Shown: positions 43,752 to 52,754, counted from the stretch's first letter. The stretch is DNA of 64,000 bases from DAOUET01 sp034430155 (GCA_034430155.1 DAOUET010000057.1:1-64000); one strand, 5' to 3'. The notes: generated by a model not told the origin, from the sequence alone. Numbers and translations: made by a program.

Positions 43752-45428
43752 ATGAAAAGACGTCTTCTACGCCTTGCATTGGTGTTTTTCATAATTTTCG
43801 CGATTCCCGCTGGTGTGTTGGCTCAAAATTACTCCTTCAAACTTGATAAGGAGACTGACAACCTCTATTGGAATAAAGACGGCACCCTTTCAATCGATTA
43901 TGTGTTTACATTCACGAACGATTCCGGAGCCTCTCCCCTAGATTTTGTAGATGTTGGATTACCTAACAATAATTACGATCGAAACAGCATTACCGCTGAT
44001 GTAAACGGTCAAAAAATCACGGATATCACCGAATCGCCTTATGTCACGTATGGGGTTGCCTTAGGATTGGGTAAAAACGCCATTCCCCCCGGGCAAACAG
44101 GCACGGTGCATATCGTAATCGGAACCGTCAGAGGTGTGCTATACCCGGATAGCACAAACAAAGATGACGCCAGCGCGGTCTTTTCAACGACGTATTTTGA
44201 CAAGCAATTTGTGCATGGCTCCACTGATATGACCGTGATCTTTCACCTGCCACCCGGAGTCCAGCCGGATGAACCGCGCTGGCATAACGCGCCTCAAGGA
44301 TTTCCGTCGACACCGGATACCAGTCTGGATAGTCAAGGTAATGTTACCTATGCGTGGCACAATCCAAACGCTAATGGCTATACGCAGTACGCATTTGGCG
44401 CTTCGTTTCCGATGAAGTATGTCCCCGATTCTGCTATTTTACAAACGCCATCACCTTCTTGGTTCAGTCAAATAAATTTTGGAGTTTTAGTACCATTGCT
44501 TTGCATTGGTTTCTTTGGTTTCTTTATCTTCTTAGGAGTCTATTCGGATCGTCAGCGAAAGATGCGATATTTACCTCCCAAGATCGCTATTGAGGGTCAC
44601 GGCATCAAGCGTGGTTTAACCGCGGTAGAAGCTGCCATCCTTATGGAACAGCCCATGGACAAATTGTTGACGATGATTTTATTCTCCGTCATAAAAAAAG
44701 GAGCTGCCCAAGTGGTCTCCCGTGATCCATTGGAAGTGGAGAAAATCTCCCCACAACCTGAGGACCTCAATCCCTATGAGATAGATTTCTTGGCGAGCTT
44801 CGGTGAGAAAAAGGGTGCGCCTAGACGCAAAGCCCTCCAAAAAACCATGGTCGACTTGGTTAAAGCCGTCAGCCAAAAAATGAAGGGGTTTAGCCGGCGA
44901 GAAACTGTGGCTTATTATCGCAGTATTATTGACAAAGCGTGGGCACAGGTAGAAGCTGCCGAGACACCTCAAGTAAAAAGTGAAAAGTTCGACGAGGTAA
45001 TGGAATGGACCATGCTCGATCGAAACTATGATGATCGTACCCGTGACATCTTCAGGACTGGGCCAGTTTTCGTGCCATTATGGTGGCCCCGCTTTGACCC
45101 AGGTTATGGTGGAGCGATGTCTCGATCAGCAGGCGCGCCTGTTTCTACTTCTGCTCCATCAGTTCCAGGCACAGGCGCAGGTCCTTCCTTACCCACTCTG
45201 CCGGGTTCTGCGTTCGCAGCTTCGGTGGTTACCAGCGTACAAAATTTTTCAAGCAGTGTGATAGGTAACGTAACCGATTTCACCAAAGGTATAACCAATG
45301 TAACTAACCCCCCACCTAAACCCTCCAGCAGTGGTAAGTCATGGGGGAGCGGTGGAAGTGGTTGCGCATGTGCTTGCGCTTGTGCCTGCGCCGGTTGCGC
45401 CTGCGCTTGCGCCGGAGGTGGTCGTTAA
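43752..45428 (+). CDS. Large membrane protein (DUF2207-like) with alternating Cys-Ala tail
   Basis: 558 residues. A signal peptide (LALVFFIIFAIPAGVLA) comes first, then an extracytoplasmic beta-rich domain (about 25-235), one strong membrane segment (about 240-262), and a cytoplasmic region. The layout resembles DUF2207 proteins. The cytoplasmic part has a basic, helical core (ALQKTMVDLVKAVSQKMKGF) and a low-complexity Ser/Pro/Gly stretch. The last 21 residues are (CA)5-G-(CA)3-GGGR, coded at 45363-45425: eight cysteines alternating with alanine. The next gene, a radical SAM enzyme, starts on the base after the stop codon. The tail looks like a substrate for peptide modification (inference). 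Confidence 0.88.
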   Translation: MKRRLLRLALVFFIIFAIPAGVLAQNYSFKLDKETDNLYWNKDGTLSIDYVFTFTNDSGASPLDFVDVGLPNNNYDRNSITADVNGQKITDITESPYVTYGVALGLGKNAIPPGQTGTVHIVIGTVRGVLYPDSTNKDDASAVFSTTYFDKQFVHGSTDMTVIFHLPPGVQPDEPRWHNAPQGFPSTPDTSLDSQGNVTYAWHNPNANGYTQYAFGASFPMKYVPDSAILQTPSPSWFSQINFGVLVPLLCIGFFGFFIFLGVYSDRQRKMRYLPPKIAIEGHGIKRGLTAVEAAILMEQPMDKLLTMILFSVIKKGAAQVVSRDPLEVEKISPQPEDLNPYEIDFLASFGEKKGAPRRKALQKTMVDLVKAVSQKMKGFSRRETVAYYRSIIDKAWAQVEAAETPQVKSEKFDEVMEWTMLDRNYDDRTRDIFRTGPVFVPLWWPRFDPGYGGAMSRSAGAPVSTSAPSVPGTGAGPSLPTLPGSAFAASVVTSVQNFSSSVIGNVTDFTKGITNVTNPPPKPSSSGKSWGSGGSGCACACACACAGCACACAGGGR

Positions 45429-46820
45429 ATGCACTTTTTTAGACGTGCAATCCAAAAACTCTCCGCCAGGTTCGAAAAGCGCAAATCGGATCTTAATTTT
45501 AATTCCACCGGGTTATTTCATTATGTCCGTGAAAGTATCGGAGAACGCACCCGCCTTCACTTACGAATAGATCCAGATCTTAGCGGCATTTTGTTGATCA
45601 ATGCCAATCGGATCGTGCATTTTAACCCCACCGCCGCCTTCATGGCTCGGCTGGCATTGGAAGGTATCCCCGATGAGCAAGCCATTATAGCCATCACGAG
45701 CAAGTATCAGGTTTCAAACCAGCAAGCCAGAAGTGACTATGCGCAGTTTATCCAAAATTTTGAGCAGATTACCCGTTCCGATGGGGTTTGCCCCATTTGT
45801 GATTTAGATTTGCAGGTTTCGGCTCCATTCAGTATTCGGCCATCAGCACCATATCGCATGGATTTAGCCCTTACTTACCGGTGCAACGACAATTGTGCTC
45901 ATTGCTATAACGCCCGTCCAAGGGATTTTCCAGAGTTGCCAACCGAGACCTGGCTCGAGATCCTGGACGTCCTGTGGCAGATTGGGATCCCTCACGTTGT
46001 CTTCACCGGTGGCGAACCAACCTTACGAGATGATCTTCCCATTCTTATCGCCCATGCCGAACACAATGGTCAAATCACGGGGTTGAACACCAACGCCCGT
46101 CGTCTTGCCGATGCGCGTTTCGTCTCCCAATTAGTCGAAGCTGGTTTGGACCATGTTCAAATCACGGTTGAATCTCACCATCCCTCAATTCACGACAGCA
46201 TGGTGCGCGCCAAGGGTGCCTGGAAACAAACCATAACTGGTTTACGAAATGCTCTCGAGGCACCACTTTACGTGATGACAAATACTACCATGCTTCGGCA
46301 GAACAGCCCTTTTCTGGGTGATACCTTGGAATTTCTGGCTTCTCTAGGCGTTCCTACTATCGGCTTGAACGCTCTAATCTATTCCGGAAATGGCTTAACC
46401 GTAGGCACTGGTTTATCCGAGAACGAACTGCCTGCTCTGCTTGATCAAGCCCGCCACATCACCGAGGCGAATGGACAACGCCTGATCTGGTACACTCCAA
46501 CGCAGTACTGTAATTTCGACCCAATGCAGCTCGAACTTGGCATCAAGGGATGTACAGCAGCACTCTACAACATGTGCATCGAACCGGATGGCGGAGTGAT
46601 ACCCTGTCAATCTTATTATCATCAAGTTGGAAATATCATTAGCGACCCATGGGAATCTATTTGGAACCACGATCTATCCATTTCGCTAAGGGAACGGCGT
46701 TATATTCAGGAGAAATGTCAGGATTGTGTCTTATTGAGTGAATGCGGTGGGGGCTGTCCGTTGGCTATCGAGGCGCACAAACAAAGTTTACTCCCATTGA
46801 ACAACATTGGCATTGGATAA
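45429..46820 (+). CDS. PqqD-fused radical SAM/SPASM enzyme
   Basis: 463 residues. The N-terminal PqqD-like peptide-binding domain (about 40-115: LRIDPDLSGILLINANRIVHFNPTA...) is followed by a CPIC pair (121-124) and the radical SAM core with YRCNDNCAHCYNA (Cys152, 156, 159). FTGGEPTLRDD is the SAM-binding stretch. The C-terminal SPASM domain carries eight Cys, ending in CQDCVLLSECGGGCP, with C-x2-C-x5-C-x3-C spacing. Enzymes of this build modify ribosomally made peptides, for example by thioether or C-C links. There is no gap after the Cys-Ala-tailed protein gene, so the tail is the obvious candidate substrate (inference). Confidence 0.92.
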   Translation: MHFFRRAIQKLSARFEKRKSDLNFNSTGLFHYVRESIGERTRLHLRIDPDLSGILLINANRIVHFNPTAAFMARLALEGIPDEQAIIAITSKYQVSNQQARSDYAQFIQNFEQITRSDGVCPICDLDLQVSAPFSIRPSAPYRMDLALTYRCNDNCAHCYNARPRDFPELPTETWLEILDVLWQIGIPHVVFTGGEPTLRDDLPILIAHAEHNGQITGLNTNARRLADARFVSQLVEAGLDHVQITVESHHPSIHDSMVRAKGAWKQTITGLRNALEAPLYVMTNTTMLRQNSPFLGDTLEFLASLGVPTIGLNALIYSGNGLTVGTGLSENELPALLDQARHITEANGQRLIWYTPTQYCNFDPMQLELGIKGCTAALYNMCIEPDGGVIPCQSYYHQVGNIISDPWESIWNHDLSISLRERRYIQEKCQDCVLLSECGGGCPLAIEAHKQSLLPLNNIGIG

Positions 46821-46861
46821 GCTCAACCCAGACTACTTGCTTCTCTCTCTGAGGAGACATT

Positions 46862-48010
46862 ATGACCAGTATACGTGAATCTGTCCGCAGAATGTTCACC
46901 CCGGTTAAGCCCTTACCCTCCGGGATTTATCACTACCAGGCGCCGCCCGAAGATCCACGCAATTACCGCTTGCACCTCCGTCTGGAACCAGATGGGAAAG
47001 GCGTCTTGATCGTTAATGCCGCAACTGTATTACATCTCAATCCGACTGCGGCTGAATATGCATACCACCTGGTGCATACGCACCCCGAGGATCAAGCTGT
47101 CGCTGAAGTCGCCTCTCGCTACCGAGTCGGCCGGGTTCAGGTCCAACAAGATTATCGCAACTTCGTGGACCGCATAGATACCTTAGTGAGCATCCCGGAA
47201 GTTGACCCTGCTACCTTCCTTGATTTCGACCGTAGCTCACCTTATTCAGGAGAAATCACTGCCCCTTATCGTTTGGACATTGCCATCACCTACCGCTTAC
47301 CTGTTACTTCAGACCCACGAGCAGCTCCCACGGATCGCGTGACTCGAGAGCTTACTACACCCGAATGGGGACAAGTGTTAGACAAAGCCTGGCAGGTCGG
47401 TATCCCTCATATCATCTTCACTGGTGGTGAACCAACCTTGCGAGACGACCTTCCCGATTTAATCGGTCGTGCTGAGCATAATGGTCAGGTTACAGGCTTG
47501 CTAACTAACGGGCTTCTTCTGGCGGAAGTCGATTACCTGAATGTATTATTACAAACCGGTTTAGATCACATCATGGTCATTCTCTACCCAGAGGAGCAAA
47601 AAACCTGGCAAGCTTTAAAAAATGCCTCAGCTGAAGACATTTTCGTTGGAGCTCATTTAACTCTTTCGCCTGAGAATCATAAGGAGGTGCCCGGCCTTCT
47701 CGAACGACTGGCAGAATTTAAAATCAATGGAATTTCGCTGAGCGCATCCCTACCTGCTTTAAATAATGAGCTCCAGGCAGCCCGTGAGCAGGCAGCCAAG
47801 TTGGACTTAGCCCTTATTTGGGACCTTCCCGTGCCCTATTCGGACCAAAACCCCGTTGCTTTGGAAATAGAAGAGCGCGATCTGCCAGAAGGCGCTGGAC
47901 GTGCCTGGTTATATATTGAACCGGATGGTGATGTGCTCCCCACCCAAGGCGTAGAGCAGGTTTTGGGAAACATGCTAAAGGACCCTTGGGAGAAAATCTG
48001 GAAATCGTAG
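46862..48010 (+). CDS. Cysteine-free PqqD-radical SAM-like pseudoenzyme
   Basis: 382 residues, paralogous to the preceding enzyme: a PqqD-like N-terminus (LRLEPDGKGVLIVNAATVLHLNPTA) and a radical SAM-like barrel with IFTGGEPTLRDDLPDLIGRAEHNGQVTG. It contains no cysteine at all. The place of the cluster motif reads YRLPVTSDPRAAP instead of YRCNDNCAHC. The SPASM part stops at DPWEKIWKS, before the cysteine-rich end. It cannot bind the 4Fe-4S clusters needed for radical chemistry, yet the frame is intact and other motifs are kept. That suggests a selected non-catalytic role, such as binding the substrate or the active paralogue. AGGAGACAT precedes the start. Confidence 0.9.
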   Translation: MTSIRESVRRMFTPVKPLPSGIYHYQAPPEDPRNYRLHLRLEPDGKGVLIVNAATVLHLNPTAAEYAYHLVHTHPEDQAVAEVASRYRVGRVQVQQDYRNFVDRIDTLVSIPEVDPATFLDFDRSSPYSGEITAPYRLDIAITYRLPVTSDPRAAPTDRVTRELTTPEWGQVLDKAWQVGIPHIIFTGGEPTLRDDLPDLIGRAEHNGQVTGLLTNGLLLAEVDYLNVLLQTGLDHIMVILYPEEQKTWQALKNASAEDIFVGAHLTLSPENHKEVPGLLERLAEFKINGISLSASLPALNNELQAAREQAAKLDLALIWDLPVPYSDQNPVALEIEERDLPEGAGRAWLYIEPDGDVLPTQGVEQVLGNMLKDPWEKIWKS

Positions 48011-48037
48011 CCTGGTAAATTCTTAAATCCCAATTTT

Positions 48038-48799
48038 GTGAATCTAACTCGTTTCGATTGGCACAAGCGTTTTAAACAACAGGCTCGTTGGTCTCGAGAT
48101 TTACGCCACTACCTGTATGAACGCGCTGGACTGCAGACGGCCCGGCGCGTTTTGGATGTTGGTTGCGGAACTGGCGTGTTAATCGAGGAGCTTCAATCCC
48201 TTACCCAATATCAAATTCATGCATTAGACATCAATTTCTCCTATCTCCGCATGGCAGCAGCAAATGCATCTACCAATGCTTATCCTATCCTGGGGGATGC
48301 TCATGCCTTGCCATATAAAGATTCGCTTTTCGATATGACCTTATGCCATTTTGTATTAATGTGGTTATCAAATCCGGATCAAGCCATCCTCGAGATGGTG
48401 CGGGTCACACACCCTGGAGGTTCCGTCCTGGCTTTGGCTGAACCGGATTACGGTGGTCGTATCGACTATCCCCCCGAATTAGAATTGTTGGGTCAGTGGC
48501 AACAAAGCGCCTTACAAAAGCAAGGCGCTGATCCCTTTATGGGACGAAAATTAGCAGGTTTTCTTAACCGAGCGGGTTTGGTTAATGTCGAATGGGGGGT
48601 GTTGGGTGGCCAGTGGCAAACCCACTTTGATGCTTCAAATTGGAAAATGGAATGGACTATATTGCAATCCGATCTTGCCAGTATAGGATTAGAGCAAGAC
48701 CTCGACCATTTACAAGCTTTAGAGCTTTCCGCCTTCCATGAGGGAGAAAGGGTTCTTTTCGTCCCAACCTTTTACTCCTGGGGCCGCAAGCCTGATTAG
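48038..48799 (+). CDS. Class I SAM-dependent methyltransferase
   Basis: 253 residues. VLDVGCGTGVLIEEL is SAM-binding motif I, IHALDINFSYLRMAA is motif II, then GDAHALPYKDSLFDMTLCHFVLMWL and VTHPGGSVLALAEPDY. It belongs to the broad UbiE/Methyltransf_11 type. The start is GTG 48038, 27 bases after the pseudo-radical-SAM gene, so it closes the five-gene cluster. It may methylate the modified peptide tail or act on a small molecule; the sequence does not say. Confidence 0.88.
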   Translation: MNLTRFDWHKRFKQQARWSRDLRHYLYERAGLQTARRVLDVGCGTGVLIEELQSLTQYQIHALDINFSYLRMAAANASTNAYPILGDAHALPYKDSLFDMTLCHFVLMWLSNPDQAILEMVRVTHPGGSVLALAEPDYGGRIDYPPELELLGQWQQSALQKQGADPFMGRKLAGFLNRAGLVNVEWGVLGGQWQTHFDASNWKMEWTILQSDLASIGLEQDLDHLQALELSAFHEGERVLFVPTFYSWGRKPD

Positions 48800-48833
48800 C
48801 CTGTCAGGTAGATCACAAATAATAGGGTGTAGT

Positions 48834-49184
48834 TTATCTTTCGGTAGGCAAGCCTATCTCGATTTCACCGTCTTCCACCCGTACCGGATAGGCAGGGATA
48901 TCCACAATCGCTGGCAGAGAAAGCACATTCCCTGTGCGAATGTCAAATCTTGCCCCATGGCGAGGGCAAATAACTTCATAACCCTCTAAATCACCATCAC
49001 CTACAGGTCCATCGTCATGTGAACACACATCGCCAATCGCGAAGAATTCACCCGCGATATTAAACACAACGATAGATTCACCATCGATTTCTAGGAATAA
49101 ACGCTCTCCTTCTCTTAACTCATCCTTTGAAGCGATTGTGACAAATTCACATTGTTCGGGTTCTAGTTCTTTATAGTTATACAT
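48834..49184 (-). CDS. Rieske [2Fe-2S] protein of the suf operon
   Basis: 116 residues with the Rieske ligands CSHDDG and CPRHGARFD, in the short soluble form also found in nitrite reductase small subunits and dioxygenase ferredoxins. It is the last gene of the sufCBD-SU operon, 55 bases after sufU, and may supply electrons for cluster assembly. It is convergent with the methyltransferase gene. Confidence 0.9.
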   Translation of the reverse strand: MYNYKELEPEQCEFVTIASKDELREGERLFLEIDGESIVVFNIAGEFFAIGDVCSHDDGPVGDGDLEGYEVICPRHGARFDIRTGNVLSLPAIVDIPAYPVRVEDGEIEIGLPTER

Positions 49185-49239
49185 TACCTTCTTGACTTGT
49201 TGACCAAATTAAGTAAAACATCTGCCTCTTCATGGCAAA

Positions 49240-49635
49240 TTACTCAACAAGCTCGTCATTGGCTTCGTGTAAGCCATAAGCCCCTGCTTTAAGTACTTTT
49301 AATGATAATAATGCGCACTTCAAGCGTACCGGACCGAGCTCAATTCCTAATAAATCTAATACATTCTCCTTCGTCAACGCTTTGACCTCATCGAGAGACT
49401 TTCCGAGAATATCCTCCATTAGCAGATCGGCGGAAGCCTGCGAAATTGCACAACCCTGACCACTGAAAGCAGCTTCAACCACTCTGTTATTCTCATCTAT
49501 TCGTATATCTATGCGAATATGGTCTCCACAGAGTGGGTTTTCATCCTCAAAAGTGATGTCATTCGGTTGGAGCGTCCCCCGAAATTGAGGATGCTGGTAA
49601 CGATCAATGATCAGTTCGCGATACATGTCATCCAT
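49240..49635 (-). CDS. sufU: Iron-sulfur scaffold/sulfur-transfer protein SufU
   Basis: 131 residues. It has the SufU pattern YRELIIDRYQHPQFRG, NPLCGDHI, GQGCAISQASADLL and VRLKCALLSL, with the three conserved Cys and one Asp that bind zinc and accept sulfur from SufS. The insert between the second and third Cys is the length typical of SufU rather than IscU. It starts 14 bases after sufS. Confidence 0.93.
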   Translation of the reverse strand: MDDMYRELIIDRYQHPQFRGTLQPNDITFEDENPLCGDHIRIDIRIDENNRVVEAAFSGQGCAISQASADLLMEDILGKSLDEVKALTKENVLDLLGIELGPVRLKCALLSLKVLKAGAYGLHEANDELVE

Positions 49636-49649
49636 TGTATAAGTCCATA

Positions 49650-50900
49650 TTATGTTCTGAAGATTCCTTTGACTTTGTAGATAGCATTGACTAACTGGTC
49701 GACTTCCTCAAGCGTATTATAGAGATAAAAACTTGCTCGAGCCGAAGCGGTAATATTGAACTTTTCGTGAAGTGGCATGGCACAATGGTGTCCGGCTCGC
49801 ACCGCCACTCCCTCCTGATCTAATATCTGTGCGATATCGTGAGCATGTACACCTTTAAGGGTGAAGGAAACAACACCTCCTTTGTATTCAGCTGCAGGGC
49901 CATAAACCATGACACCTAATATCTCTTCAAGTCGTTCGATTGCATAAGCGACGATTTCCTTTTCGTGTGCTGCAATAGCCGCCATGCCGACGGAGGTCAG
50001 ATAATCCACTGCTGCACCTAAGCCGATGGCTTCGGCAATTGCTGGCGTTCCCGCCTCAAACTTGTAGGGCAATTCATTGGGGCTGAAGGATCTGAGGTGT
50101 ACCCGCTTGATCATGTCTCCACCGCCTAGAAAGGGAGGCATAGATTCCAATAATTCCTTTCTGCCATAGAGCACGCCAATTCCAGAGGGTCCGCACATCT
50201 TATGACCTGAGAATGCCAGGAAATCTACATCGAGATCTTGCACGTTCACTTGAAAATGAGGCACTGACTGGGCGCCATCTAACATAACCGTTGCTCCAGC
50301 CGCATGAGATAGTTTGATCATGTCCTTGACAGGATTTATGGTTCCTAACACGTTCGACATGTGTGTAAAAGCAACCAGTCGCGGTTTGAGATCTAGCAAT
50401 CTGCTGAATTCTTCCAGATCTAATAATCCTTTCGGAGTGACTGGAATGAATTCTAAGTGGATATCTCGTTTAGCAGCCAACATCTGCCATGGAACCAGAT
50501 TAGAGTGGTGCTCCATCTCTGTAAGGATGATCACATCCCCCGCCCCTAAGTTCACCCTCCCCCAAGTTTGAGCAACTAAGTTGATCGATTCGGTGGCATT
50601 TCGAGTAAATACTACTTGCCGGGCTGAAGGAGAACCGATAAAATCCGCGATCTTCTGCCTGGCAGTCTCATATTGAAGTGTAGCTTCTTCCGCCAGCGTA
50701 TGAATACCACGGTGAATGTTAGCATTGGATGTTCTATAAAAATTAGCCATCGTCTCGATTACAATTTGAGGTTTTTGACTGGTAGCGGCGGAATCTAGAT
50801 AAACCAGTGGCACACCCGGACGTATCTCTCTTGCCAGTATAGGAAAATCAGCTCGAATTTTGTTTGTATCTAGAGTGGATGATCGAATTATAGGTTCCAT
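49650..50900 (-). CDS. sufS: Cysteine desulfurase SufS
   Basis: The PLP enzyme that takes sulfur from cysteine and passes it to SufU. The 416-residue protein has NIHRGIHTLAEEAT, FTRNATESINLVA, TEMEHHSNLVPW, the PLP-lysine stretch FLAFSGHKMCGPSG and the active-site cysteine in VRAGHHCAMPLH (about Cys371). It starts 6 bases after the small unknown gene, inside the suf operon. Confidence 0.95.
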   Translation of the reverse strand: MEPIIRSSTLDTNKIRADFPILAREIRPGVPLVYLDSAATSQKPQIVIETMANFYRTSNANIHRGIHTLAEEATLQYETARQKIADFIGSPSARQVVFTRNATESINLVAQTWGRVNLGAGDVIILTEMEHHSNLVPWQMLAAKRDIHLEFIPVTPKGLLDLEEFSRLLDLKPRLVAFTHMSNVLGTINPVKDMIKLSHAAGATVMLDGAQSVPHFQVNVQDLDVDFLAFSGHKMCGPSGIGVLYGRKELLESMPPFLGGGDMIKRVHLRSFSPNELPYKFEAGTPAIAEAIGLGAAVDYLTSVGMAAIAAHEKEIVAYAIERLEEILGVMVYGPAAEYKGGVVSFTLKGVHAHDIAQILDQEGVAVRAGHHCAMPLHEKFNITASARASFYLYNTLEEVDQLVNAIYKVKGIFRT

Positions 50901-50906
50901 AGAAAA

Positions 50907-51296
50907 CTACTTTGTACTAGATCTTGCCCTTCGACGGCGTGTCCTTGACAGCCGGATATTATGGGACGTTTTCGGAAGCCACAACACATGATCAGGTACC
51001 ATCCAACCATCCGTAAGATAAACATTCTCTTGAAATTGGACAGCAACCATCTTCGGGTCAACCTGGACGACAACGCCTGTGAGCCAATCTCGCACGCGAT
51101 CACCCTCATTATCATCGTGGTCACAGAGAACCTCAACTCTATCCCCCACCTTATATGCCTCATTTTGATCTGGACCCGTGGTAAAGTAAAGTTCAGACAA
51201 TTCAGCCTCCTGACTTTTGAAGAATGAAATAAATTCGGGAGGTCCAAAAATTTCTATCCATAAAATACAATCAGAGCGAATCAGCAGCCCTCCCAA
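50907..51296 (-). CDS. Conserved-looking small protein between sufD and sufS, unknown function
   Basis: 129 residues. The middle (AYKVGDRVEVLCDHDDNEGD, RVRDWLTGVVVQVDPKMVAV, QFQENVYLTDGWMVPDHVLW) has the look of a small SH3-like beta barrel, and the end is strongly basic (RLSRTRRRRARSS). It keeps spacing and strand with the suf genes (83 bases after sufD, 6 before sufS), so it is probably co-transcribed. An overlapping frame (50888-51247) is not protein-like. The first 40 residues may not be translated if a later start is used. I do not recognise a named family. Confidence 0.65.
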   Translation of the reverse strand: MGGLLIRSDCILWIEIFGPPEFISFFKSQEAELSELYFTTGPDQNEAYKVGDRVEVLCDHDDNEGDRVRDWLTGVVVQVDPKMVAVQFQENVYLTDGWMVPDHVLWLPKTSHNIRLSRTRRRRARSSTK

Positions 51297-51379
51297 GCAC
51301 TGATTCGCCGTCTTAATAGGACCAATTTCACCCCAGATAGTTAAAGCGAGATCTGTATTATCAGCTCGCCGTTCTAGAT

Positions 51380-52735
51380 TTAACCCATTTTCTTCGTAAT
51401 CGATTCTCGAAGTCGTGTTTTCACACCCTCAAAAGGAATTCGTTGCATTATCGGTTCAAAGAAGCCTTCCACTATCAATTTCTCAGCTTCAGGGTAAGGG
51501 ATACCTCGACTTTGTAAATAAAATAACTCTTCAGGATCAATTTTACCTACCGTAGCACCATGGGTACAGCGCACATCGTCAGCAAGTATTTCCAATCCTG
51601 GGATTGAATCAGCTCTCGCCTTCTTGCTCAAAATCAGATTACGGTTCGCCTGGTATCCATCTGTCTTCTGAGCTCCCCGTGCAACGTAAATCATTCCCTG
51701 CCAAACTGAACGGCTTTGTCCTTTAAGGGCTCCCTTAAAAAGCAAATCACTGGTCGTATTTGGCGAAAAATGATTCTGCTGGGTATCATGATCAAGGTGT
51801 TGCTTGCCATCTGTAAAATAAAATCCCGACATCCGCCCGGTAGCTCCATCACCGCCCAGGTCAAGATCAGAGAAATTCTTTGTGAGGTGGGTTCCTTCTG
51901 CCACAAACACCCAATCGAAATTGCCGTCCCTACCGACCCTGGCGCGTTCGTGGCAAAAATTCCAGACGTGCTCACCCCAATACTGCAATTCCACAAATCG
52001 TAGATTAGCTCCTGAGCCAATATTCAATTCGACAATTCCGGCGTGGAGCGTCTGCCCTTCTGTCTCAGTTGGCGAGGCAGATTCATGCACATACGTCAAA
52101 GAAGCACCCTCTTCTAGCCATACCATGATATGTGAGAAATATGCTAACCCACTGCCAGGTCCCCACAATATACTGTGTAGCGGCTGTTCTACTTGAACCC
52201 CTCTGGGGACATATATTAAGACACCCGTGTCAGCCATAGCAGACGCCAGTGCGGCAAATTTACCCTCATCCGCCTTCACCGTCTGGCCGATAACTTGCGC
52301 CAGAATATTCGGATGCTTTTTTTCTGCCTCAGCCAAATCTGAAAATATTACGCCTTTATCAGTAAGTTCCCGGCTCAGCTCAACCCTGACACCCCCTGGC
52401 ATCATAACGATCTGGCCACCATGTTGGTCGCTGACTAAAGGTTGTAATAATTCTCCTGGTACGCCTGGTAGATCTTTATAAGAGCCTGCTTCAGGTAGAC
52501 GAAACGATCCGGTATCAAGATCGCTTATGTCTGTGCGCCGCCAGGGTTCATCAGTGGTCTTAGGAAGCGGTAGCCGCTGGAAAGCATCCCAGGCTTTGAA
52601 GCGGTATTCCTGCAGATATCCAGGAGCCCTTCCATCATTACCATTATGTGGCAGCATTTCTCTAGTAAATGGGAATTCTATTGAAGCTGGGCGATAGCTT
52701 CTGGATTTGCGAGTGATGATCTTTCTTTCTGGCAT
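51380..52735 (-). CDS. sufD: Fe-S cluster assembly protein SufD
   Basis: Part of the SufBC2D complex that builds clusters. The 451-residue protein has the beta-helix core shared with SufB and the SufD-type end: YQANRNLILSKKARADSIPGLEI, DDVRCTHGATVGKID, ELFYLQSRGIPYPEAEKLIVEGFFEPIM. The conserved Cys-Thr-His stretch is present. It follows sufB by 19 bases. Confidence 0.93.
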   Translation of the reverse strand: MPERKIITRKSRSYRPASIEFPFTREMLPHNGNDGRAPGYLQEYRFKAWDAFQRLPLPKTTDEPWRRTDISDLDTGSFRLPEAGSYKDLPGVPGELLQPLVSDQHGGQIVMMPGGVRVELSRELTDKGVIFSDLAEAEKKHPNILAQVIGQTVKADEGKFAALASAMADTGVLIYVPRGVQVEQPLHSILWGPGSGLAYFSHIMVWLEEGASLTYVHESASPTETEGQTLHAGIVELNIGSGANLRFVELQYWGEHVWNFCHERARVGRDGNFDWVFVAEGTHLTKNFSDLDLGGDGATGRMSGFYFTDGKQHLDHDTQQNHFSPNTTSDLLFKGALKGQSRSVWQGMIYVARGAQKTDGYQANRNLILSKKARADSIPGLEILADDVRCTHGATVGKIDPEELFYLQSRGIPYPEAEKLIVEGFFEPIMQRIPFEGVKTRLRESITKKMG

Positions 52736-52754
52736 GTTTGATATCTTGTCCTTA

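Noticed and set aside
50888..51247. Alternative minus-strand frame over the small suf-operon gene
   Set aside because: It is low in protein-like pattern and would overlap sufS; the other frame reads as a folded domain.
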